A stretch of 64,000 bases of DNA from NCBI GenBank assembly GCA_905197485.1, contig CAJJYZ010000007.1:1-64000 (forward strand), read 5' to 3'. The first letter of the stretch is position 1; each line of letters begins with the position of its first letter. Shown here piece by piece: positions 35,683 through 42,568 of this stretch. The position numbers were made by a program, and so were the translations under genes. The DNA is from an uncultured Lachnospiraceae bacterium (GTDB lineage Bacteria > Bacillota > Clostridia > Lachnospirales > Lachnospiraceae). The notes below the pieces were generated by a model. That model saw nothing but the letters and a program-made list of their open reading frames with translations. It did no database searches and was not told where the DNA came from.

Positions 35683-36699
35683 ATGTTAAAAGAATTAGTA
35701 GAGCTTTGGGGTGTAAGCGGATATGAGAAACAAGTTTCCGATTATATTGTGGGACAGGTCAAAGATTATGCAGATGAAATCATGAAAGATGCGATTGGAA
35801 ATCTGATTGTTTTAAAAAGAGGAAACGGTGAGGACAAAAAGAAAATTATGGTTGCGGCTCACATGGATGAAATCGGACTTTGCGTTGTGAAGATTACAGA
35901 AGAAGGATTCCTGAAGGTGAAAAAAGTGGGAGGTGTTTCCGCGCATTGTTCTTTCATGAATCGTGTTATCTTCAGAAATGGAACAGTAGGAACAGTGGCT
36001 TCCTATGCAAAACCGGAGGAATTCAAGAGTGGAGAAATTGAGAAACTCTATATTGATATCGGAGCGGGTTCGAAGGAAGAGGCGGAGAAATATGTACAGG
36101 TTGGTGACTGTGCAATGTTTGAAGGACCGTATCAGGAGCTCGCAGGCAGAAATGTTATGGCAAAAGCATTTGATGACCGTAGTGCATGTCATATTCAGAT
36201 TGAGGCATTAAAAGAAATGGAAACGCCATATCATGATGTCTATTTTGCATTTACAGTTCAGGAAGAAGTAGGACTTTTTGGCGCTACCACATCTTCCGAA
36301 AGAATCAGACCGGATTTGGGAATTGCAGTCGATATTACCGGGTCTTTCGATGTGCCGGGAGATGAACATGGCAATGTTGTTTTGGGAAAAGGTGCAGCCA
36401 TCTGTGTAAGTAATGCGTTAGTTGTATGTGACGAAGAAATGGTAGAGCAGATGGTGGAATGTGCAAAGACAAATCAGATTCCGTATCAGATGGACGTATT
36501 AACAAACGGTGGAACGGATGCTGGGGCAATCAACAAGTCATATCAGGGAGTGAAAGCGGTAGGAATTTCCATTCCGACAAGGTACGGACATTCACCGAAT
36601 AGTATCATCAATCTGGATGATGTGAAAGCATGTATTGATTTATTAAAAACTTATGTGGAACAGCCGCTTCGTATTGTGACAGAAGAAGTGTTTAAGTAG
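35683..36699 (+). CDS. M42-family aminopeptidase
   Basis: A 338-residue metallo-aminopeptidase. Motifs: VAAHMDEIGL (His ligand, about 61), AKAFDDRSAC (bridging Asp), VQEEVGLFGA (catalytic Glu pair), VDITGSFD (Asp ligand) and RYGHSPNS (final His). ATG 35683 is used because the upstream ATG 35668 lies inside the ggagg RBS region. M42 enzymes form large tetrahedral complexes and trim peptides from the N-terminus; acidic or broad specificity is common. Some relatives were wrongly named endoglucanases. Confidence 0.9.
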   Translation: MLKELVELWGVSGYEKQVSDYIVGQVKDYADEIMKDAIGNLIVLKRGNGEDKKKIMVAAHMDEIGLCVVKITEEGFLKVKKVGGVSAHCSFMNRVIFRNGTVGTVASYAKPEEFKSGEIEKLYIDIGAGSKEEAEKYVQVGDCAMFEGPYQELAGRNVMAKAFDDRSACHIQIEALKEMETPYHDVYFAFTVQEEVGLFGATTSSERIRPDLGIAVDITGSFDVPGDEHGNVVLGKGAAICVSNALVVCDEEMVEQMVECAKTNQIPYQMDVLTNGGTDAGAINKSYQGVKAVGISIPTRYGHSPNSIINLDDVKACIDLLKTYVEQPLRIVTEEVFK

Positions 36700-36716
36700 G
36701 GAGGAAAATTGATAAG

Positions 36717-37397
36717 ATGAAACGTTCAAAAATCAATCAATGTATCAAAGATATGGAAAATCTTGCAGCGGAGCATGGATTTGTTCTGCCGCCATTTTGT
36801 AATTGGACGCCGGAGGAATGGGAAAATAAGTCTGAGGAGTACGATGAAATCCGGGATAATATGCTGGGATGGGATATTACGGATTATGGACTTGGAGATT
36901 TTGATAAGGTAGGTTTTGCCCTTGTCACGATTCGGAACGGAAATCAGAACAATCCGAAGTATAAGAAAGTATATGCAGAAAAGTTATTGATGCTAAAAGA
37001 GGGTCAACATTCGCCAATGCATTTTCACTGGCAAAAATCTGAAGATATTATCAACAGAGGCGGTGGAACCCTTATCATCCATCTTTATAATGACAAAGGC
37101 GATGGAAGTTTTGATGACAGCGATGTTCTTGTGAATTCGGATGGACGCTCCTACTATGTAAAAGCGGGAACGGGAGTAGAATTAAAACCGGGAGAGAGCA
37201 TTACTTTGTGGCCGCATCAGTATCATGATTTTGATGTGAAAGAAGGAACAGGAGATGTTCTAATCGGAGAAGTTTCTATGTGTAATGATGATAACACAGA
37301 CAATCGGTTTTATGAGGAAATCGGGCGATTCCCGGAAATTGAGGAAGATGAGAAACCGTATCGTTTACTCTGCAATGAATATCCAGAAAGTAAATAA
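36717..37397 (+). CDS. D-lyxose ketol-isomerase family protein
   Basis: A 226-residue cupin-fold aldose-ketose isomerase. The metal site is visible as MHFHWQKSEDI (H102, H104, Glu) and WPHQYHDF (about 162-169). Characterised members act on D-lyxose and D-mannose, converting mannose to fructose. Its position between the alpha-mannosidase/M42 genes and a PfkB kinase fits a mannose to fructose to fructose-6-phosphate route. Substrate assignment is inference from context. Confidence 0.88.
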   Translation: MKRSKINQCIKDMENLAAEHGFVLPPFCNWTPEEWENKSEEYDEIRDNMLGWDITDYGLGDFDKVGFALVTIRNGNQNNPKYKKVYAEKLLMLKEGQHSPMHFHWQKSEDIINRGGGTLIIHLYNDKGDGSFDDSDVLVNSDGRSYYVKAGTGVELKPGESITLWPHQYHDFDVKEGTGDVLIGEVSMCNDDNTDNRFYEEIGRFPEIEEDEKPYRLLCNEYPESK

Positions 37398-37427
37398 CAG
37401 GTCGATAGCGGGCAAAGGAGAGAAAAC

Positions 37428-38378
37428 ATGTACGATGTAGTAGCATTGGGAGAACTTTTAATTGATTTTACAGAAAGTGGAAAGAGTGAACAGGGAAATT
37501 CCCTGTTGGAAGTAAATCCGGGCGGCGCGCCATGCAATGTGCTTGCCATGCTGAAGCGTCTTGGGAAACGGGTTGCTTTTATCGGGAAAGTCGGGCAGGA
37601 TATGTTCGGTACGCTACTAAAAAATACACTGGATGAGGTGGGAATTGCGTCGGAAAATCTGGTGATGGATAAAGAGGTAAGGACGACGCTCGCGTTTGTT
37701 CACACTTTACAAGATGGAGACCGGGAATTCTCATTTTATCGGAATCCGGGAGCGGACATGATGCTTCGGGAGGAGGAAGTGAATCTGGATATCATAAAAT
37801 CCGCAAAGATTTTTCACTTTGGAACATTGTCCATGACGCATAAAGGGGTAAGAGAAGCGACAAAGAAAGCCATTGACTGTGCGAAAGAGGGTGGAGCGCT
37901 CATATCGTTTGACCCGAATCTTAGAGAACCCCTTTGGGATTCCTTGGAGCTTGCGAAGGAACAGATGGAGTACGGATTTCAAAAATGTGATATTTTGAAA
38001 ATATCGGATAATGAGATTCAGTTCGTAACGGGAGAAGAGGACTACGAGAAAGGAATCTTGATTTTGCAGCAGAAGTATCAGATTCCGTTGATTCTTTTGA
38101 CGATGGGAAAAGAAGGAAGCCGCGCATACTATCGGGAGATGTGTGTCGAAAAAGAAGGATTTTCTGTGAATGCCATTGAAACGACAGGAGCCGGAGACAC
38201 ATTCTGCGGATGTGCATTAGGATACTTATTGGAACATGATTTCAAGCATCTGTCAAGAGAAGAGCTGGAAGAGATGCTCACATTTGCGAATGCGGGAGCC
38301 GCGCTGATTACTTTGAAAAAAGGAGCAATTCGTTCGATGCCAACGAAGCAGGAGATTCAGGAGCTTATAAAAAAATAG
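37428..38378 (+). CDS. PfkB-family sugar kinase (fructokinase-like)
   Basis: A 316-residue ribokinase-fold kinase. The N-terminal GELLIDF and NPGGAPCNVLAML match the fructokinase branch; the C-terminal TTGAGDTFCGCALGY contains the catalytic base Asp and the anion hole. RBS aaaggaga. The substrate is most likely fructose made by the neighbouring isomerase. It ends the co-directional locus; I see no clear terminator in the 70 bp after it. Confidence 0.88.
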   Translation: MYDVVALGELLIDFTESGKSEQGNSLLEVNPGGAPCNVLAMLKRLGKRVAFIGKVGQDMFGTLLKNTLDEVGIASENLVMDKEVRTTLAFVHTLQDGDREFSFYRNPGADMMLREEEVNLDIIKSAKIFHFGTLSMTHKGVREATKKAIDCAKEGGALISFDPNLREPLWDSLELAKEQMEYGFQKCDILKISDNEIQFVTGEEDYEKGILILQQKYQIPLILLTMGKEGSRAYYREMCVEKEGFSVNAIETTGAGDTFCGCALGYLLEHDFKHLSREELEEMLTFANAGAALITLKKGAIRSMPTKQEIQELIKK

Positions 38379-38447
38379 AGGATTCCTTGCAGCCAGAGTG
38401 TCCCCTGTGAAAATACTGTGTACTTCATTAACATTTGATAAACTCTG

Positions 38448-38476
38448 TTGACTTTACATAGGAGAAAGCATATAGT
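38448..38476 (+). promoter_or_regulatory. Predicted promoter of the zinc-ribbon / selenoprotein / SfsA-MutY group
   Basis: TTGACT at 38448-38453, 17 bp, TATAGT at 38471-38476. It separates the three following genes from the glycopeptide locus. Confidence 0.6.
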
Positions 38477-38537
38477 GTGAATCAAACCATATCGGGAGAT
38501 TTGGAATCAGACAACAGAGCGGAAATGAGGAATGAAA

Positions 38538-38936
38538 ATGAAAGAAAAATTACAGCGGTTTATGGCGGGCAGATATGGAGTGGATGCACTGAACAAATTT
38601 TTACTCGGAGCATCTGTAGTTTTACTTGTTTGTTCGATGTTTGTAAGGAGAGGAACTATGTTATATTCCTTTGCCTTATTGCTGTTGTTAATCTGTTATG
38701 TTAGAATGTTCTCGAGAAACATTCAGGCGAGATATCAGGAGAATATCAAGTTTTATAATATGAAGAATAAGTTCTTCGGTTTCTTCAAAAAGCAGAAGTC
38801 TTACATGGAACAGAGAAAAACGTATCATATCTACAAGTGTCCGACTTGTAAGCAGAAGATTCGTATTCCGAAGGGAAAGGGCAAGATTGCGATTACGTGT
38901 CCGAAATGTAAGACAGAATTCATTAAGAACAGTTAG
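38538..38936 (+). CDS. Small membrane protein with a C-terminal zinc ribbon
   Basis: A 132-residue protein with two adjacent hydrophobic helices (about 18-55) and a cytosolic C-terminal zinc ribbon: CPTCKQKIRIPKGKGK then TCPKC, two CxxC pairs about 17 residues apart. ATG 38538 is used because gagg lies 7 nt upstream; ATG 38532 is too close to it. Function unknown. Similar membrane-plus-ribbon proteins occur in clostridia. It is followed by the ArsC/Spx-like gene with 11 bp between. Confidence 0.8.
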   Translation: MKEKLQRFMAGRYGVDALNKFLLGASVVLLVCSMFVRRGTMLYSFALLLLLICYVRMFSRNIQARYQENIKFYNMKNKFFGFFKKQKSYMEQRKTYHIYKCPTCKQKIRIPKGKGKIAITCPKCKTEFIKNS

Positions 38937-38947
38937 GAGTAGAACAG

Positions 38948-39304
38948 ATGAGTATTTTATTTTTAGAATATCCGAGATGAAGCACATCGCAGAAGGCCAG
39001 GAAGTGGCTGGAGAGTAATGGAATTGAGTTTGCAGCAAGACATATCGTGAATGAGAATCCGACGGCGGAAGAGTTGAAGGAATTTCACGCAAAGAGCGGT
39101 CTTCCATTGAAGCGGTTCTTCAATACGAGCGGCATGAAGTATAAGGAATTACAGTTGAAGGATAAGCTTCCGAACATGACGGAAGAGGAGCAGTATGAAC
39201 TTCTGGCAACAGACGGTATGCTTGTGAAACGTCCGATTCTTGTCGGAGACGCGTTTGCGATTCCGGGATTCAAGGAAGAAGCCTGGACAGAGGTTTTGAA
39301 GTAA
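38948..39304 (+). CDS. ArsC/Spx-family protein with in-frame TGA (probable selenoprotein)
   Basis: Starting at ATG 38948 (aggag 8 nt upstream), the frame reads through 10 codons, meets TGA at 38978-38980, and then stays open to 39304, giving 118 residues, the normal size for this thioredoxin-fold family. The residues around the TGA, LEYPR-U-STSQKARKWL, align with the family motif YP(K/R)CSTCQKAKKWL, so TGA replaces exactly the catalytic Cys, and the second Cys is Ser. The C-terminal part has the family's KFFNTSG-like (RFFNTSG) and LATDGMLVKRPIL segments. A hairpin at 38995-39009 fits a bacterial SECIS. Read without recoding, only an 85-residue internal fragment from ATG 39047 remains. Substrate unknown. 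A nonsense mutation is the alternative. Confidence 0.75.
38978..39009 (+). promoter_or_regulatory. Selenocysteine codon and candidate bacterial SECIS hairpin
   Basis: After TGA there are 19 nt to the apical loop GGAAG (39000-39004), closed by GCCA/TGGC plus one G-U pair. Known bacterial SECIS elements need a G in the first two loop positions, a stem of at least 4 bp and a TGA-to-loop distance of about 16-37 nt; all three hold. Confidence 0.6.
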
Positions 39305-41055
39305 TGAAATATGATAGAATTCAGGTTGGGAGGTTCATAGAACGTCCCAACCGTTTTATTGCGTATGTTGAGATAGACGGGAAGAAAGAAACCGTTCATG
39401 TGAAGAACACCGGAAGGTGTGCGGAGCTTTTCGTTCCGGGAGCAACCGTTTATGTGCAGGAAAGCGGGAATCCGGAGAGAAAAACAAAGTGGGACTTGAT
39501 TAGTGTAGAGAAAGGAAATCGTATGGTGAATATGGACTCCCAGGTTACAAACGGCGTCGTAAAAGAGTGGATTGAGGCAGGAAATTTATTCCGGAATCCG
39601 AATTTGATTCGCATGGAGAAAGTCTATGGACAGTCTCGGTTTGACTTGTATGTGGAAGAAGGGGACAGAAAGGCATTTATCGAGGTAAAGGGAGTGACGC
39701 TGGAAGAAGACGGCGTTGCCCGGTTTCCGGATGCCCCGACAGAGCGTGGCGTGAAGCATGTGGAGGAATTAATCCGGGCGGTGAAGGATGGGTATGAGGC
39801 GTATATCTTTTTCGTCATTCAGATGGAGCATGTGAAATATTTTACGCCGAATGAGAGAACCCATGAGGAATTTGCGGAGGTGCTTCGAAAGGCAAGGAAG
39901 GCAGGGGTACGCATTCTTGCTTACGATTGCAAAGTAGAAAAAGACACGATTCGCTTGAATAAACCAGTGCCGGTTGTATTGTTGGAACCTAATCTGATGG
40001 AGATTGTGGAGCCGGTTGTAGAGTGGTACCGGGAGAATAAAAGAGAACTTCCTTGGAGAGAGCAGGTGAACGCATACCGCGTCTGGGTGTCGGAGATTAT
40101 GCTGCAGCAGACGAGAGTGGAGGCAGTAAAGCCTTATTATGCCAGATTCCTGCAGGAATTTCCGACAGTAAAGGAACTGGCAGAAGCCGAGGAAGATAAG
40201 CTTCTGAAGTTGTGGGAAGGTCTGGGGTATTATAATCGTGTGAAAAATATGCAGAAGGCTGCGAGACAGGTGATGGTCGATTACAATGGAGAATTCCCGG
40301 ATACGTATGAGGAGATTCGTTCGCTGACCGGAATCGGGAATTATACCGCAGGAGCCATCAGCGCTTTTGCTTACGGGATTCCGGAACCGGCGGTGGATGG
40401 AAACGTTCTTCGGGTCATTTCCAGAGTTCTGGCAAGTGATGCAGATATTATGAAGGCTTCGACCAGAAGCAAGATAGAAGATGCGCTGCGGGAAGTCATT
40501 CCGAAGGACGCGGCAGGTGATTTCAATCAAGGATTGATAGAACTCGGGGCGATTGTCTGTGTGCCGAACGGTGCGCCAAAGTGTGAGGAATGCCCGATTC
40601 GGAGATTTTGTCTGGCGAAGGAGAGAGGCTGTGAAACAGAGCTTCCGGTGAAGTCGAAGACGAAGTCCAGAAGGATGGAGAAGAGAACGGTTCTGATTCT
40701 GAAGGAGGGGGAGAACGTGGCAATCCGTAAACGCCCGGCAAAAGGATTGCTGTCCGGACTTTACGAGCTTCCGAATGAACTGGGACATATGAAGGAAGAG
40801 GAAGTGATTGCATACTGTAAGCGATTGGGCTTGAGTCCTCTAAGGATTAAGAAACTGGGAAGTGCGAAACACATTTTCAGTCATATAGAATGGCATATGG
40901 AAGGATATGCCGTACAATTGGATGAGTTGTCGGAGAATCAGTCGAAAGGGCTCTTATTCGTGAATCCGAAAGAAGTGGAGAAAGAATATCCGATTCCATC
41001 TGCATTTGAGGCGTATACAAGGTATCTGGAGATTCAGTTAGGACCGGAAAAATAA
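39304..41055 (+). CDS. SfsA-MutY fusion protein
   Basis: One 583-residue frame joins two DNA-related proteins. Residues 1 to about 232 are SfsA, a PD-(D/E)xK-fold nucleic-acid binding/nuclease protein, with FDLYV and FIEVKGVTLE carrying the Asp and Glu-x-Lys. Residues about 240 to 583 are MutY, the adenine glycosylase that removes A opposite 8-oxoG: WYRENKRELPWR, EIMLQQTRV, helix-hairpin-helix LTGIGNYTAGAI, catalytic VDGNVLRV, an iron-sulfur cluster C-x7-C-x2-C-x5-C, and a C-terminal NUDIX-like 8-oxoG domain. The start overlaps the previous stop (TAATG). No stop or internal RBS separates the halves. The fusion suggests a shared DNA-repair role for SfsA. Confidence 0.93.
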   Translation: MKYDRIQVGRFIERPNRFIAYVEIDGKKETVHVKNTGRCAELFVPGATVYVQESGNPERKTKWDLISVEKGNRMVNMDSQVTNGVVKEWIEAGNLFRNPNLIRMEKVYGQSRFDLYVEEGDRKAFIEVKGVTLEEDGVARFPDAPTERGVKHVEELIRAVKDGYEAYIFFVIQMEHVKYFTPNERTHEEFAEVLRKARKAGVRILAYDCKVEKDTIRLNKPVPVVLLEPNLMEIVEPVVEWYRENKRELPWREQVNAYRVWVSEIMLQQTRVEAVKPYYARFLQEFPTVKELAEAEEDKLLKLWEGLGYYNRVKNMQKAARQVMVDYNGEFPDTYEEIRSLTGIGNYTAGAISAFAYGIPEPAVDGNVLRVISRVLASDADIMKASTRSKIEDALREVIPKDAAGDFNQGLIELGAIVCVPNGAPKCEECPIRRFCLAKERGCETELPVKSKTKSRRMEKRTVLILKEGENVAIRKRPAKGLLSGLYELPNELGHMKEEEVIAYCKRLGLSPLRIKKLGSAKHIFSHIEWHMEGYAVQLDELSENQSKGLLFVNPKEVEKEYPIPSAFEAYTRYLEIQLGPEK

Positions 41056-41060
41056 TAATA

Positions 41061-41100
41061 AAAAGGCGATGTTGCAAATAATACTGCGACATCGCCTTTT
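41061..41100 (+). terminator. Strong terminator after sfsA-mutY
   Basis: A 16-bp stem (AAAAGGCGATGTTGCA / TGCGACATCGCCTTTT, one G-U pair) with an 8-nt loop. Flanking A and T runs make it bidirectional; it also faces the convergent small gene. Confidence 0.88.
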
Positions 41101-41118
41101 ATGATGCTTCATTCAATG

Positions 41119-41355
41119 TTACATGCCTCCTTTTTCTGTCAATCCGCATATCGTGCTGACTGCAAGATGCTTCAAAGCCTTGATATGATGAATCGTCTTG
41201 GCAATAATATCGGAACGATAGGCTGCCTTAATCATCGGGCTAATGATAGTACTGCTCTTGTGAAGGATTGGGAATCTCATCAAGGACTTCTCATCGGCTA
41301 AAACAAGGAATACTAACGTGATTACCATACCGGCTATGATTGTTAAGGTTAACAT
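41119..41355 (-). CDS. Small membrane protein of unknown function
   Basis: A 78-residue protein with one N-terminal helix (about 1-20, LTIIAGMVITLVFLVLA) and a basic, amphipathic cytosolic part (KAAYRSDIIAKTIHHIKAL). I accept it as a gene because AGGAGG sits 7 nt before the ATG, a TTGACT-17-TATGAT promoter is upstream, and a terminator follows. No family recognised. Confidence 0.7.
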   Translation of the reverse strand: MLTLTIIAGMVITLVFLVLADEKSLMRFPILHKSSTIISPMIKAAYRSDIIAKTIHHIKALKHLAVSTICGLTEKGGM

Positions 41356-41399
41356 AAAACCGCCTCCTAATCAAACAGACTCTTTTTTAAGTTAACCTT

Positions 41400-41428
41400 A
41401 TCATAACGCTCAATTATCAGAAAGTCAA
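41400..41428 (-). promoter_or_regulatory. Predicted promoter of the 78-residue membrane protein gene
   Basis: On the minus strand TTGACT (41428-41423), 17 bp, TATGAT (41405-41400). The -35 box overlaps the last bases of the PAP2 gene. Confidence 0.65.
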
Positions 41429-42090
41429 TGCATTTTCACTAAGTTGCGAGATAAATTTTTCTCCGGATTCCGTTCCATCTTGTAGACGAGGAAATACATA
41501 ATACTTGCCATCGCACAACCTGTAACTACGTCCACGACAGAGTGCTGCTTTAAGAACATGGTGGAGAGCACAATCAGTACGGTCAGCGTCAGTGCGGAAG
41601 CTTGCAGCCATTTGTGTTTCCGTAAGGAAGCATTATGTGAAATCGCAAGGTAAGCGCCGATGGAATTGTACACATGAATGCTCGGAAGTACGTTCGTGGA
41701 AGTATCGGTGGCGTAAAGCGCCTTCACCATATCTACAAAAATATTATCTCTTACGAATGTGTCCGGTCTCAAGTTCAATCCATTCGGATAAATCGTCGAT
41801 ACAATCAGGAAAATCGTCATTCCGCCGAACAGTAGTGTAACAAGGCGGTAGAATTCTGATTTTTCTGCGAAAAACATGAAGTATCCGATAGTCACCGCGA
41901 TATAAGCGAACCATAATAAGTAAGGCACGATAAAGTATTCAATGAAAGGAATCTTATCGTCCAGCCCTACATGAATCAAGTGAAAATCAGTCGTTACGTG
42001 CTGTTCCAGATAAAGAAACCATGGAACGTAAATCAGGGCGTAAAGACATACCCAGGCACGTTTATAATTTTCGGAAAATCTTTTTGCCAT
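41425..42090 (-). CDS. PAP2-type phosphatase / phosphotransferase-like membrane protein
   Basis: A 221-residue integral membrane protein with about six helices. Active-site segments of the PAP2/Aur1 type are LRPDTF (about 125), LPSIHVYNS (about 151) and LKQHSVVDVVTG (about 192), which supply the Arg, the first His and the His-Asp pair. Such enzymes dephosphorylate lipid phosphates or transfer phospho-head groups. ATG 42090 is preferred (aaaggag 7 nt upstream) over an upstream in-frame ATG at 42138 that overlaps the promoter. Confidence 0.82.
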   Translation of the reverse strand: MAKRFSENYKRAWVCLYALIYVPWFLYLEQHVTTDFHLIHVGLDDKIPFIEYFIVPYLLWFAYIAVTIGYFMFFAEKSEFYRLVTLLFGGMTIFLIVSTIYPNGLNLRPDTFVRDNIFVDMVKALYATDTSTNVLPSIHVYNSIGAYLAISHNASLRKHKWLQASALTLTVLIVLSTMFLKQHSVVDVVTGCAMASIMYFLVYKMERNPEKNLSRNLVKMH

Positions 42091-42136
42091 AAAAAGACTC
42101 CTTTCCAAGTTGTATTCTATAGGATGTTTCTCAAGC

Positions 42137-42165
42137 ATTATAGCATGGGAGTGTGGTAATCACAA
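42137..42165 (-). promoter_or_regulatory. Predicted promoter of the PAP2 gene
   Basis: On the minus strand TTGTGA (42165-42160), 17 bp, TATAAT (42142-42137), 47 bp before the chosen start. Confidence 0.65.
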
Positions 42166-42262
42166 GGAAGGAGCCGGTTTCTTAATAAAAACTTTAATGT
42201 TTTTCGTAAATCTTAAAAATTGAAATCAGACGCATATTCCCTCTCACCTTTATATGACCTTA

Positions 42263-42312
42263 ATGCGGAATGCGTATGCCTTATGCGATATTAGCAAAAA
42301 AGCACTTATAAT
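42263..42312 (+). promoter_or_regulatory. Predicted kdp promoter with ATGCG repeats
   Basis: A consensus TATAAT at 42307-42312 has no good -35 (tgcgat at 42284), as expected of an activator-dependent promoter. Just upstream ATGCG occurs at 42263, 42270 and 42283, with ATGCC at 42276, spaced 6-7 bp. These repeats are a candidate KdpE-binding site. No c-di-AMP riboswitch core is visible. Confidence 0.45.
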
Positions 42313-42337
42313 AGCGAAAGCAAAGGAGGGATAGGAG

Positions 42338-42439
42338 ATGATGGATATTTTGATGGCAGGCGTGTTACTACTTAGTTTCGTATTCATCAAGTTGTTTGCA
42401 GATTTTTGTGAGAATCAGATTGATACAAAGGAAAAATAA
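42338..42439 (+). CDS. 33-residue hydrophobic peptide, first gene of the kdp locus
   Basis: A tiny gene with RBS ggaggg and two adjacent ATG codons (42338, 42341). The product has one transmembrane helix (AGVLLLSFVFIKLFADF) and a charged tail. It precedes kdpF and kdpA. Small hydrophobic peptides in this place are known from clostridial kdp operons (kdpZ/kdpY of Clostridium acetobutylicum, from memory). It may stabilise the Kdp complex. It is below the size most gene finders report. Confidence 0.6.
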   Translation: MMDILMAGVLLLSFVFIKLFADFCENQIDTKEK

Positions 42440-42459
42440 ACAGACAGAAGGTGTGAAAA

Positions 42460-42537
42460 ATGATTGTACTTGGAATGATAATTTTACTGTTGGCTCTCTA
42501 TCTTGTGTATGCGTTAATACATCCGGAGAAGTTGTAA
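42460..42537 (+). CDS. kdpF: KdpF-like small subunit of the potassium ATPase
   Basis: A 25-residue single-helix peptide, LGMIILLLALYLVYALIHPEKL after the start, with the KdpF pattern (hydrophobic run, then YLVYALI-x-PE). KdpF stabilises the KdpABC complex in the membrane. It lies 31 bp before kdpA. Easily missed because of its size. Confidence 0.85.
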   Translation: MIVLGMIILLLALYLVYALIHPEKL

Positions 42538-42568
42538 GAGTCAGGTAGAAAATGGGAGGAAAAGAAAC

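Noticed and set aside
38948..39046. Reading the ArsC/Spx-like gene as a simple pseudogene with a nonsense mutation
   Set aside because: TGA falls exactly on the catalytic Cys codon, everything else is intact, and a SECIS-like hairpin follows. Kept as the alternative but less likely.
39769..40788. 339-codon minus-strand frame inside sfsA-mutY
   Set aside because: The plus strand encodes two recognised domains with all motifs; the minus product resembles nothing and has no RBS.
42139..42337. c-di-AMP (ydaO-type) riboswitch before kdp
   Set aside because: I could not find the conserved core; control by c-di-AMP through the Usp domains is more likely.
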